A stretch of 64,000 bases of DNA from a virus. The notes under the pieces were generated by a model. It was not told where the DNA came from. It worked only from the letters and a program-made list of their open reading frames with translations, and ran no database searches. Below, one piece after another: positions 27,667 to 36,017 of this stretch. Location: positions 32,764-96,763 of IMG/VR virus record IMGVR_UViG_3300034106_004144; one strand, written 5' to 3'. The position numbers and the translations under genes are program-made. Each line of letters opens with the position of its first letter. Position 1 is the first letter of the stretch.

Positions 27667-27740
27667 TCTGGTAAAATCGCTTTGTTCAGATACTTTTTTA
27701 TTTTACAATAAATAGTTGAAAAAAAAATTTTTGTAAACAC

Positions 27741-27771
27741 TTGACTTTATCATTTTTTTTCCTTACTATTG
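27741..27771 (+). promoter_or_regulatory. Bacteroidota-type promoter without a protein gene downstream
   Basis: TTG (27741-27743), 20 nt, then TACTATTG (27764-27771). The upstream half (ACACTTGACTTT) is nearly the same as that before gene 32 (GCACTTGACTTT) and similar to that before 32545 (TATTGACTTT). Transcription would run toward the 3' end of the sheath gene on the opposite strand. Confidence 0.55.
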
Positions 27772-27777
27772 AATAGG

Positions 27778-27960
27778 GCCTTTTATATAAAAGGTACTTT
27801 TAATACATACTATATACATAAATAGTTAACAATATTAATAAATAATAGATAAATAATAAAATGTATAATGGTACTCTTATATAAAAGGAACTTATGATAT
27901 AAGGTACTGCGCAATTTTTAAAATTGGTACATAAAAAAAGGGCTCGAGTAGAGCCCTTTT
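27778..27960 (+). ncRNA. Candidate phage small RNA, about 180 nt
   Basis: Begins just after a host-type promoter and ends at a GC-rich hairpin. No start codon in this stretch opens a frame longer than about 10 codons. It contains three copies of a motif close to ATATAAAAGGTACT (27784-27798, 27878-27892, 27895-27908) and two further GGTAC blocks (about 27870 and 27926), suggesting a repeated single-stranded or binding element. A read-through transcript would be antisense to the sheath mRNA. This is an inference from promoter, hairpin and repeats; no known RNA family is recognised. Confidence 0.35.
27936..27960 (-). terminator. Intrinsic terminator of the sheath gene
   Basis: GGGCTC (minus strand 27956-27951) pairs with GAGCCC (27945-27940) around a 5-nt loop, extended by A/T pairs, and followed on the minus strand by seven Ts. 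It is 18 nt past the sheath stop codon. On the plus strand it is also followed by four Ts, so it could serve the candidate small RNA. Confidence 0.85.
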
Positions 27961-27978
27961 AAATTTATTCTATTTTTA

Positions 27979-30900
27979 TTAGATATTATCGAATGATACG
28001 CTTGTTGGTGTAACCACGAATTCCAATTCAATGAATTCCAATGTTGGTGTTGGTTTAAGGAAGATTTTACCTCTAAGTGTATTTCTATCATTATCCTCAA
28101 CTTCATTCACCAATGAAACTCTAAAGTCGGTTAAACCTCTTTCTTTTCTGATGTTATCCAATATTGGGTTAACAAGTGATAAGAATTGACTTCTAACCTG
28201 CGCATCATTTGGATCAAACAATAATCTGTTTGCTACTGCTACAATTAATTTTCTTGCTTGTAACAATAATCTTCTGATGTTTAATCTGTTCAATGCACTA
28301 TCTCTCAATTGAAGGTTTCTGTTACCCCAAATTACATTTCCTACGTCAGAGAATGTAGCGATAGGGTTAATTCTACCTGGGTAAAGAATGTCCCTGCTTT
28401 CTTGATCCAATGCGATACGAGCTCTGATACAGTTAACGATACCTCTATTGTAACCTGCGGTTGCAAACCAAGGATGTGCTACGTTATCAGTAAAGGCTAA
28501 GTTTCTTACAACCTCAGCTGTTGGTGGGATGTAAAGGTTAGCATTATTCTCGGTATCTGAAATTTGAATCCAAGGATAGTATACAGCGGTATAGTTAGAA
28601 TCGATTTCTGTTGTTTCCAATTCATCGATGATATCATTAGGGAATAACCAATCTTCTGTGTTAGCAGCGTTGTTATTACCAATTAACTTGATATCAGGTA
28701 AAGTTGGTAAGTAAATTGAATCTAATCTTTTTTCTTCAACTATTTCAATGGTGTCTCTAACCAACTCTGTGTTGTTAAGTATATCGATACCAGGTGTAGC
28801 TAAGATGTTGATTACTGTTTGTTCTGGATTTTCAAAAGTTTTAACACCATACAAGTATGAGTAGTAATCTGAAGTACCAAACAAGTCACCATATTCAACA
28901 CTTGTGAATGTATCAAATCCAGCGGCTACGAAACCATTTCTACCGATTTTATAATCATCACCATTAGTTCTTTGTTCTCTGTAAATATCCCAACCATCAA
29001 ATCCTCCAGACAATAAAGCTGTGAATTTTCTTGTTTTAATGTCGTGATATGGGTGAGTTAACGTTGAAGCAATGACAACTGGATCAACAAAAGTACCAAC
29101 ACCAGCTGCAAATACATTATTTCCATTTGTATCTACAATTGTACCAGCGTTAATATCCAAGTGGAAACCTTTTGTTTTAGTTGTCCAATCTAAACCATCA
29201 TTGTAAGCATTATCACCAGTTAAAGAAACTTTACCTTTAAATTGTAATAAGTCAGCATCAAAACCGTACTCAAGGTCGGTAAAACCTAAGTAAATCTTTC
29301 TAACTTTATCACCAAGAGAAAATATCGGTGTAGAGAATGGTGGGTTTACGATTAATTCACCTGGAGCGTAGTATTTTGTTTTGTAAGATAATTCAGGTAC
29401 ACCGCAGAAATCAGCTTCAGTTGAACCTGTTCCAAATGTTCTAAACTCATATCCTTCAAAACCTGAAGCAACCGCATCAATTGGGGCGTTTTCAGCCATT
29501 TCAACAACCACATAAGAACTTCTTAATGGGTATTTGTTGTCAATGGTACCAATTCTTCTACCAATGTAATTGTCTTGCGACTCGTCCATAGATACAGATA
29601 AAAATCTTTCAAGGAAGAATGGGTTCTTATCACTATCAGCAAATGCTCTAATGTAAACGTCAAAAGTTTTTCTGTCTAAATCAACGTTACCGATTGAAAC
29701 TTTAATATCCGTGTTAGCGTTACTACCATCAGATATAGATATAAATCTAAATAATCTTTGTGGTAAACCACCTCTTAACTCAGATACGAAAAATGGTGTT
29801 GCGGGTGATTGAAATTGGAATTTTAAATGATCCCAAGTATTAATTGGTATCAAATCAAAGTGCAAACCTTTAATTTCATTAAAGTTCCAACCTTTCTTTA
29901 TAACAGAATCGTAAACTTCTTCAACAAATAAGAAAGCATCTTTATCAAACGCCTGTGTACCTAAAACATTTTTAATATAGTTTTTCTTGGTTTTATCAAG
30001 CGAAACGGTATAAGAGAAATTTGTACCACCAGTAGTTGTACCAGTAATTTCAAAAGTCGCATACGGGTTAGTTAAAGCAGCATCAAATTGGTCATAAGCT
30101 ACTGTTGTTGAATCAACATTGTAACCCAATACGTTCGAAATATATTGACCCCTACTTCTTAATGTTGCAACAGTCTTTTTATGGTATTTTTGATTTGGTG
30201 AACAAACGTAATCGTAAACAACTAATTTAATCTTACCAGAATAAATTGTCGCTGTGGTACCAGTGATATCGTAGGCAAACAATGCAAAAGAGGTTCCTTC
30301 GTATTGATCAGATGTTTCATTAAAGGTAAATTCTTTTATCAAGATATCATCTGTTCTGTCAGCAACTGGAATACCAATAGCCAATTCATACGCATCTAAG
30401 AAAGCGGGTGTTGCTGGGCCAGTGCCAGTTAATACCTGAGCATTTCTATCTGTAACAAGTGCTGTTTGTTCAGAGCTGTCCAAAATACCCCAATAAGATA
30501 CATTGTTTTTATACCAATCTTTTAGAGTGTAGTTTGTTACATTGAAGAAGTTATAATAAGCCGTATCGAATTTAGTTGTATCAACACCAGTTAATGTTGA
30601 TATATGATCAATAACCTCTGTTGAGGTACCAGATAATACAAAAGTACCAGGTTGACCAACAGGTACATCGATATCAACCGTAAAGTCAAATACATAAGTT
30701 GTATCTGTATACGCTAATGTGTTTTTATTACATGTTCCTAAAGTCCTAATTGCATAACCCATACCAGCATCATAGCCAGAAAGACCCAATACACGGGTTA
30801 CAAATAACTGATTTGATTGACTTAAGTACGATTTTGCAATGTACGGTAATTCATATTTTACGATTTGAGTGTTTCTAAATCTTTCTGGGCTAGTACCACC

Positions 30901-31071
30901 AAAACTAACTTTAAATTCATCATAATTTCTGATGAAAATAGGTTGGAAGGCAGGCCCTTTCTTTGTTTCACCCACTAATCCTAGGGTTGTAACACCAACT
31001 GTCTCAGTAGTAAATGTTAAATCTTTTTCTGAGGTATAGACACCTGGTGATGCATAAACTTTGTTTGCCAT
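27979..31071 (-). CDS. 18: Tail sheath protein (gp18-like)
   Basis: 1030 aa, much longer than T4 gp18 (659 aa). The start MANKVYASPGVYTSEKDL and the end (LFDPNDAQVRSQFLSLVNPI, GLTDFRVSLVNE, GKIFLKPTPTLEFIELEF) are the conserved sheath ends that form the contractile core. The C-terminal conserved domain starts near residue 850 (HPWFATAGYNRGIV, a hallmark). The long middle must form surface domains exposed on the sheath. The gene is monocistronic, with a late-type box at 31113-31120 and a strong terminator after the stop. Confidence 0.92.
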   Translation of the reverse strand: MANKVYASPGVYTSEKDLTFTTETVGVTTLGLVGETKKGPAFQPIFIRNYDEFKVSFGGTSPERFRNTQIVKYELPYIAKSYLSQSNQLFVTRVLGLSGYDAGMGYAIRTLGTCNKNTLAYTDTTYVFDFTVDIDVPVGQPGTFVLSGTSTEVIDHISTLTGVDTTKFDTAYYNFFNVTNYTLKDWYKNNVSYWGILDSSEQTALVTDRNAQVLTGTGPATPAFLDAYELAIGIPVADRTDDILIKEFTFNETSDQYEGTSFALFAYDITGTTATIYSGKIKLVVYDYVCSPNQKYHKKTVATLRSRGQYISNVLGYNVDSTTVAYDQFDAALTNPYATFEITGTTTGGTNFSYTVSLDKTKKNYIKNVLGTQAFDKDAFLFVEEVYDSVIKKGWNFNEIKGLHFDLIPINTWDHLKFQFQSPATPFFVSELRGGLPQRLFRFISISDGSNANTDIKVSIGNVDLDRKTFDVYIRAFADSDKNPFFLERFLSVSMDESQDNYIGRRIGTIDNKYPLRSSYVVVEMAENAPIDAVASGFEGYEFRTFGTGSTEADFCGVPELSYKTKYYAPGELIVNPPFSTPIFSLGDKVRKIYLGFTDLEYGFDADLLQFKGKVSLTGDNAYNDGLDWTTKTKGFHLDINAGTIVDTNGNNVFAAGVGTFVDPVVIASTLTHPYHDIKTRKFTALLSGGFDGWDIYREQRTNGDDYKIGRNGFVAAGFDTFTSVEYGDLFGTSDYYSYLYGVKTFENPEQTVINILATPGIDILNNTELVRDTIEIVEEKRLDSIYLPTLPDIKLIGNNNAANTEDWLFPNDIIDELETTEIDSNYTAVYYPWIQISDTENNANLYIPPTAEVVRNLAFTDNVAHPWFATAGYNRGIVNCIRARIALDQESRDILYPGRINPIATFSDVGNVIWGNRNLQLRDSALNRLNIRRLLLQARKLIVAVANRLLFDPNDAQVRSQFLSLVNPILDNIRKERGLTDFRVSLVNEVEDNDRNTLRGKIFLKPTPTLEFIELEFVVTPTSVSFDNI

Positions 31072-31112
31072 ATTTGTTTAATTTTAATTTTTTTTATTTA
31101 CCTTTTACTTAC

Positions 31113-31120
31113 AATAAATA
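31113..31120 (-). promoter_or_regulatory. Putative late promoter box of the sheath gene (variant)
   Basis: The minus strand reads GAGATATTTATTGTAAGTAAAAGG; the core is TATTTATT rather than TATTTATA, 41 nt before the ATG at 31071. The GATATTTAT part agrees with the other boxes. Confidence 0.5.
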
Positions 31121-31177
31121 TCTCTGATTTTTTCAAAAAACAAGAAATACTATTTACTTTTTAAATTATTTTACGAG

Positions 31178-31945
31178 TTATGACTTTTCAACAACTGTAA
31201 ATGTTCTACTTATTGCTGGAGTCACCTCAAAATCTTCTGGATCAAGAATAAAACCTTGTAACATAAACGAATAAAGCTGTACATAAAACCTTTTATTATC
31301 TAAGTCCGTGATTTGACTTTCATCGGATGTATCTTCCAAAATAATTGGTATGTAATGACCATTTACAACAGCATAAGCTTGTCGACTTTGGAAATGCTTA
31401 AAAACTATTGCGTTAAATTTATTTAGATCCTGTTGTCTGTAAGCAAAAATTCTAACATCGTAATTAATGTCAATTGGAATTGGTTGTGGTATTTTGTAAA
31501 TATCAACACCCTTTCTATTACCATCCCAAGTTGGTACTTCCGAATAAATAAATGACTTACCTTGTGGTATATTGTATATCAAAGACGGATTCGTACCTGG
31601 TTTAGTGTCAGGTTGTCTAACTATGTTTACGAATGGTATTTTAATGTTTTTGTATTCATCTGAAAAGTTCCATGTTTTAGAAAACTCAGTCCATTTTTGG
31701 ATACCCATCATAAAAACTGGAACTTTATTACCGTTTAGAGTCAAAGCCATATTTTCGGTTACAAAATCTTTAAAACCAGCATCTAAGTCAATATGTAAAA
31801 CACCCTTAGGTAAATAAGTATCTTTATCGATAATCATGTCCTTCATATTTTCAGCAGCACCACTTTCCATGATGTAAGGATACTCGATATTAGGCCTATC
31901 TCTCGATATATTTATTTTTTTCTTATAAGAACCTGGTAATGCCAT
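31178..31945 (-). CDS. Tail completion / sheath terminator protein, gp15-like (tentative)
   Basis: 255 aa, close to T4 gp15 (272 aa). The most family-like portion is in the C-terminal half: IDINYDVRIFAYRQQDLNKF followed by VFKHFQSRQAYAVVNGHYIP, then a beta-rich end (VQLYSFMLQGFILDPEDFEV). A two-gene unit with the gp14-like gene, 1 nt apart, between sheath and neck genes, parallels the T4 order gp14-gp15 beside gp18. gp15 caps the tail tube and sheath for head joining. I infer the assignment from length, position and pattern; no motif is unique to it. Confidence 0.5.
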   Translation of the reverse strand: MALPGSYKKKINISRDRPNIEYPYIMESGAAENMKDMIIDKDTYLPKGVLHIDLDAGFKDFVTENMALTLNGNKVPVFMMGIQKWTEFSKTWNFSDEYKNIKIPFVNIVRQPDTKPGTNPSLIYNIPQGKSFIYSEVPTWDGNRKGVDIYKIPQPIPIDINYDVRIFAYRQQDLNKFNAIVFKHFQSRQAYAVVNGHYIPIILEDTSDESQITDLDNKRFYVQLYSFMLQGFILDPEDFEVTPAISRTFTVVEKS

Positions 31946-31946
31946 A

Positions 31947-32465
31947 TTAAATACCGTTAAATTGATCTGGATCCGCTGTCACACAGCTAATTGTTCTAAA
32001 GTAACTTTTATACCCAAATTGTGTGTGTGCGTTGTCCGAATTTATTTTACCATCATCAAATACCTCAAAGTATTTTAGATTATTTTCTCTGTCCGAATAA
32101 CCAACAATATCACCATAACTAATATCAACACCCTTTTCATCCAATTGCTTGTTTAAAACAGTGAACGACAGATTGCCATATTCTTGATACCTTAATCTAC
32201 CTTCGGCATATGATTTATTATCAGCTTGTTCTAACGACAATAAAACTTTTAATTCAACTGGTGGTAAAAACCTAACCTCACGAGCCTCACTTTCACCATA
32301 CACATCGTCATTATTACTATTAACCTTATCTATTCTGTACAAAACAATAGTGAAATTAGCATCCTCCTCAATAACTTCTCTAGCCATATCCAATTCAAGA
32401 TCAAAATCTTTTTCGTCATAAAATCGAGATAATCTGGTTATTGGTATCCTATTTTTACGTTCCAT
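31947..32465 (-). CDS. Neck protein, gp14-like
   Basis: 172 aa, shorter than T4 gp14 (256 aa). The C-terminal half has the recognisable pattern VDISYGDIVGYSDRENNLKY, then FGYKSYFRTISCV and a final D-Q-F-N-G: a 'Y-G-D-x-I-G-Y ... Y-(F/Y)-E-V ... G-Y-K-x-x-x-R-T-I' order that I associate with T4-like neck proteins. It connects the portal vertex to the tail. The gene begins 11 nt after a late-type box (32477-32484) and is followed 1 nt later by the gp15-like gene. Confidence 0.55.
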   Translation of the reverse strand: MERKNRIPITRLSRFYDEKDFDLELDMAREVIEEDANFTIVLYRIDKVNSNNDDVYGESEAREVRFLPPVELKVLLSLEQADNKSYAEGRLRYQEYGNLSFTVLNKQLDEKGVDISYGDIVGYSDRENNLKYFEVFDDGKINSDNAHTQFGYKSYFRTISCVTADPDQFNGI

Positions 32466-32476
32466 ATTATTTTTAT

Positions 32477-32484
32477 TATAAATA
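32477..32484 (-). promoter_or_regulatory. Putative late promoter box of the gp14/gp15 unit
   Basis: The minus strand reads AGACTATTTATAATAAAAAT, with TATTTATA at 32484-32477, 11 nt before the ATG at 32465. The host-type promoter of the divergent plus-strand unit begins only 19 nt away. Confidence 0.6.
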
Positions 32485-32502
32485 GTCTAAACAAACTCTA
32501 TA

Positions 32503-32533
32503 TTGACTTTATGGAAAATAATTACTATTTTTG
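32503..32533 (+). promoter_or_regulatory. Bacteroidota-type promoter of the SNF2 helicase unit
   Basis: TTG (32503-32505), 20 nt, TATTTTTG (32526-32533), a perfect TAnnTTTG -7 box, 11 nt before the ATG at 32545. The TTG could be misread as a start codon of a longer frame, but it belongs to the promoter. Confidence 0.75.
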
Positions 32534-32544
32534 TCATAAAAAGA

Positions 32545-33048
32545 ATGAGAGATCATATATTAGAATATTGTTCCGTTGATATAATGGAAGAACACATGTT
32601 TTTGGACGTTATCTTCGATAACGCTTTACTTGGGGTCTGCTATACAATGGAAGATGGGTTTATCCCAGCTTATAATATCGATTTGGTCATCGATAAGATT
32701 GCCCAAAATGGTGATTTAACATATCAAGAAGCCCTTAATGTTTTTAATAATGATATTTTGGATCGTCATCCAATGATATCTTTTATAAAAAAAAGTGATG
32801 AGTCCGAAGAAGAATTATCGGATTATAATAAAGAAATGCTATTCTTACCAGATTATAACAAAAACACGCTTGTTGGTGTAAAAATACAACAAGATAGAAA
32901 TGTGATTGCTGTTTATGATGATTTTATGTGTGTTCAATCATTAATGGATGATGGTCTGACGGAAGAAGATGCTATTGAACATTTTGAGTACAACACTCGA
33001 GGTTCATATGTAGGAGAAAACACACCTGCGTTTTTAACAATGTTTTAA
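32545..33048 (+). CDS. Acidic small protein of unknown function
   Basis: 167 aa if started at the ATG at 32545; an upstream TTG at 32503 lies inside the promoter and would add 14 non-conserved residues. The protein is strongly acidic and has two internally similar parts: ILEYCSVDIMEEHMFLDVIF with DNALLGVCYTMEDGFIPAY, and later EEDAIEHFEYNTRG with YVGENTPAF. The repeated 'LTYQEALNVFNNDI' and 'LTEEDAIEHFEYN' helices suggest a duplicated helical motif. It may be a regulatory or inhibitory protein made early, since it precedes the helicase by 2 nt in a host-type-promoter operon. No family recognised. Confidence 0.6.
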   Translation: MRDHILEYCSVDIMEEHMFLDVIFDNALLGVCYTMEDGFIPAYNIDLVIDKIAQNGDLTYQEALNVFNNDILDRHPMISFIKKSDESEEELSDYNKEMLFLPDYNKNTLVGVKIQQDRNVIAVYDDFMCVQSLMDDGLTEEDAIEHFEYNTRGSYVGENTPAFLTMF

Positions 33049-33050
33049 AA

Positions 33051-34832
33051 ATGAATTTACCAATAGAAAAACTAGCTCTGAATATTTTAAAAACATATGA
33101 GGGTGCTAACGATTATATACGACAAATACAAAAAGATTTTTTCAAAAATAAATCTTTTATACCAACAAAAAATCAATCTGATTATATCATAAAATTTCAT
33201 AATATTGCACCGCATAGTGTAAAAAAAGAAGTTGCGATACACAAATCTTGTAGGGAATTTGTTAAAGACCAATTAAAATTAGATTTTTTACCAGATAAAA
33301 TTTATATAGATAAGTTATTATCCAGAAAAGAAGATATGCTCCATATCTGGGGTTGTTTTGGTGGGGATTGTGGTTATTATCAAACAATATTCATTTCAAA
33401 GGAATGTATAAAAAAATTAAAAAAAGTACCAGAAATTGACTTTTCAAAATACGAAAGGGAGCCAAAACCACATCAAATAGAGGCAATAAATAAATTACTT
33501 GAAAATGAAAAATTTATTTTGGCGGATGATATGGGTCTTGGTAAAACCACATCTTCCATAATAGCCGCACTTGAAGGTGGTTTTAAAAAAATATTGGTTG
33601 TATGTCCAGCATCTTTAAAGTTAAACTGGAAAAAGGAAATAATGAATTATGATTCTGGCGATAACATTTCAATAGTTGATGGAGTCGATTTCAGAGCAAA
33701 AAAATGGACTATCGTAAACTACGATATTTTAAAGAATTTCCATTACTTACCACAAAGGGGTGTTAAATTATCTGATTTACCCCCATCACCAATAGATTTT
33801 CATAAATTTGATTTGGTTATTGCTGACGAAGCACATTATTTAAAGAACTCAACATCAAATCGAACAAAGATTTTTAACAATTTTACATCAAAAATACAAA
33901 ATAGATGGTTCTTAACTGGAACACCAATAACAAACAAACCTGTTGATTTTTATAATTTATTATACCTATGCGAATCTCCGATTGCAATAAACTGGATGTT
34001 TTATGTTAGAAGATATTGTGCGGCAAAACAATTTAATAGAAAAGGTAGTAAACAAAAATATTGGGTAACCTCTGGCGCATCTAACTTAGACGAACTTAGG
34101 GAATACTCTGCTGATTGTATACTGAGAAGAACTAAAAAAGATTCGATCGACTTACCACAAAAAACAATAAAACCAATATACTTACCAATAGAATTGTGTA
34201 CAAACTACAATAGTTACATTGCTGAATATGAGGCGTGGGTTGAGGAAATGTTGGCTATTGGTGAAAAACCATCAGTTACCGATCACCTAACAAAACTAAT
34301 AAAAGTTAGGCAACTTTTATCCCATGATAAAACAAAACACACAATTGAGTTAGCTGAAGATTTAATTGAAAACGGTCATAAAGTTATTATATTCAGTTGT
34401 TTCACGCAATCCATAAACTCAATACATGAACATTTTGGTAAAAGTTCTGTGATAATAGATGGTTCCGTATCAAAAGAAAAAAGACAACTTGCGGTAGATA
34501 GGTTTCAATCAGACGACAAAGTAAAAGTTTTCTGCGGTAATATAGTTGCTGCTGGTGTTGGTTTAACTTTAACTGAAGGTACGATTGTTATATTCAACGA
34601 CCTAGATTGGACACCAACTAATCATGCACAAGCTGAAGATAGGGCCCATAGGATTGGACAAGTTAATGATGTTCACATTATATACCCACTATTTGATGAG
34701 ACTTTAGATGTCATAATGTTCAACACATTAAGACGAAAAATGAAAATAATCAACCAGGTTATGGGAGATAATATGATTACCGATGACTTATCGGTTGGTC
34801 AAGAAGTGATTAAAGATTTAATGAAACAATAA
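33051..34832 (+). CDS. SNF2-family DNA helicase / translocase
   Basis: 593 aa. Superfamily 2 motifs in order: I ADDMGLGKTTS (158-168), II DEAH (259-262), III LTGTPITN (288-295), IV-V FSCFTQ (448-453) and CGNIVAAGVGLTL (495-507), VI AEDRAHRIGQ (528-537). The SNF2/SMARCAL1-like spacing and the GxGLTLTEG segment separate it from T4 UvsW. Residues 1-135 are a family-specific N-terminal domain with GCFGGDCGYYQ near 101-111. It would use ATP to remodel branched or protein-bound DNA, for example at stalled forks. Its 3' end overlaps that of the opposing gp88-family gene by 15 nt. Confidence 0.9.
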   Translation: MNLPIEKLALNILKTYEGANDYIRQIQKDFFKNKSFIPTKNQSDYIIKFHNIAPHSVKKEVAIHKSCREFVKDQLKLDFLPDKIYIDKLLSRKEDMLHIWGCFGGDCGYYQTIFISKECIKKLKKVPEIDFSKYEREPKPHQIEAINKLLENEKFILADDMGLGKTTSSIIAALEGGFKKILVVCPASLKLNWKKEIMNYDSGDNISIVDGVDFRAKKWTIVNYDILKNFHYLPQRGVKLSDLPPSPIDFHKFDLVIADEAHYLKNSTSNRTKIFNNFTSKIQNRWFLTGTPITNKPVDFYNLLYLCESPIAINWMFYVRRYCAAKQFNRKGSKQKYWVTSGASNLDELREYSADCILRRTKKDSIDLPQKTIKPIYLPIELCTNYNSYIAEYEAWVEEMLAIGEKPSVTDHLTKLIKVRQLLSHDKTKHTIELAEDLIENGHKVIIFSCFTQSINSIHEHFGKSSVIIDGSVSKEKRQLAVDRFQSDDKVKVFCGNIVAAGVGLTLTEGTIVIFNDLDWTPTNHAQAEDRAHRIGQVNDVHIIYPLFDETLDVIMFNTLRRKMKIINQVMGDNMITDDLSVGQEVIKDLMKQ

Positions 34833-35984
34833 GAATGAGTATTTAACGTCAGCTCTTTGAGCCCCGATGTCACCCTCACCTTTTGGCGCAATCATTACAT
34901 TATATTGTAGCGGTTGACCTTCTGGCGTTTTAATCAATTCATCGTAGGTTAAAATTGTTTGTGGATCCACATTATAAGTTAACCCAAGTCTACTTTTTAA
35001 TATTTCAGCCCCGTTTTCTTTAGCATAAACAGGTCTACCTTTATCATCAAGTACATAATTACGTTTACTATCATCTTTTAAATAAAGATCATCAAACAAT
35101 TCTTTTGGTACTGTTTCAGCTTGCTTTTTATCCTCAAGATTTTTTATTTTTGATCTTTCTCTTTTGTTAGCGTCTGTTGAAAAGTTAACAACCATATCTG
35201 GATCAGACAAATTAACAACATCGCCCATTTTAGTATATGCGTATGATTTAACATTATAACCCTCAGCCTTAAGTTCCTTGGTTATATTTAAAGCGATTTG
35301 TAAATATTTCTTTGTAAAAAAGTCACCAGCATCATTCCATCTAAATTCAATAACAGCATCTGGGTTTTTAACTGCAACAACCTCTAATTCGTTTTTAAGT
35401 AATTTTTCAAATCTAGCTGGATAATTAAGTAACAAATTTAATATTCTAGTTTGATTAACAAAAACATCTGGATATAAAACATAACTACCTTTTCTTGCAT
35501 AACATATTGTAGCACAAGCACCAGCGCCTGGACAAGTGTTAACAAAATAAAATTGGGAATTTTCAATATCATAAACCAAACCGCGAAGAGCTGGTATACC
35601 GATATTAACAGATATAACACCACCATCGGTTGATTTTTTCATTTTATCGTTAACGCTAATAAGCTTATTTGGCATTGATGTTATATTCTTTATAAAAGAA
35701 TCAATATCGATTTCACCAGATGCAGTCTTTGGTATTCTTTTATTGTGTATATAAGGTTTATCTGGGGATAATTTTTCCCTATCCTTTGGTTTTTTTTCTT
35801 GGTTATCTAAAATCGTATTTAAATACTCAACCAAAGCTGGGCCCATAATACATTTTTTACTAACATCAGCAAACTCCCCTTCCCAATCAATTTCATTTAA
35901 CTCTTCTTCGGTAATCATTTCACCAGATAACATTTTCATTCTGGTAATCTCTTCAAATAATATAGCGTTTTTATATTTATCCAT
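34818..35984 (-). CDS. Gene product 88 (gp88) family protein
   Basis: 388 aa. The region from about 145 to 225 carries NTCPGAGACATICYARKG (Cys151, Cys157, Cys161) and later FRWNDAGDFF, the signature of the gp88 family first named from mycobacteriophages. The Cys cluster looks suited to binding a metal or iron-sulfur cluster; the biochemical function is not known to me. The N terminus (EEITRMKMLSGE, 11-22) is a short helix of a kind that recurs at the front of another gene here (3120-3821). It shares a divergent palindromic promoter region with gp13 and is therefore probably a late gene. The last four codons are read within the end of the SNF2 gene. Confidence 0.75.
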   Translation of the reverse strand: MDKYKNAILFEEITRMKMLSGEMITEEELNEIDWEGEFADVSKKCIMGPALVEYLNTILDNQEKKPKDREKLSPDKPYIHNKRIPKTASGEIDIDSFIKNITSMPNKLISVNDKMKKSTDGGVISVNIGIPALRGLVYDIENSQFYFVNTCPGAGACATICYARKGSYVLYPDVFVNQTRILNLLLNYPARFEKLLKNELEVVAVKNPDAVIEFRWNDAGDFFTKKYLQIALNITKELKAEGYNVKSYAYTKMGDVVNLSDPDMVVNFSTDANKRERSKIKNLEDKKQAETVPKELFDDLYLKDDSKRNYVLDDKGRPVYAKENGAEILKSRLGLTYNVDPQTILTYDELIKTPEGQPLQYNVMIAPKGEGDIGAQRADVKYSFLLFH

Positions 35985-35991
35985 TATATCC

Positions 35992-36011
35992 GATATTTAT
36001 AGATAAATATC
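35992..36011. promoter_or_regulatory. Palindromic bidirectional late promoter
   Basis: GATATTTAT AG ATAAATATC: two perfect 9-nt arms with a 2-nt centre. Each strand shows the GATATTTAT box, 16 nt before the ATG at 36018 (plus, gp13-like) and 16 nt (inner edge) before the ATG at 35984 (minus, gp88 family). It is the cleanest example of the late box in the window. Confidence 0.7.
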
Positions 36012-36017
36012 ATTACC

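Larger units (their letters stand above)
27624..27978. other. 355-nt intergenic region between tube and sheath genes
   Basis: No reading frame of useful length on either strand. It holds, left to right: the tube late box (27659-27666, minus), a complete host-type promoter on the plus strand (27741-27771) with no gene behind it, three copies of an ATATAAAAGG(T/A)ACT element, and the sheath terminator (27936-27960). The plus-strand promoter and the terminator bracket a possible small RNA (see 27778-27960). Confidence 0.7.

Noticed and set aside
32503-32544. TTG start at 32503 for the acidic protein
   Set aside because: The TTG is the -33 element of the promoter and the added residues are not protein-like; ATG 32545 is preferred.
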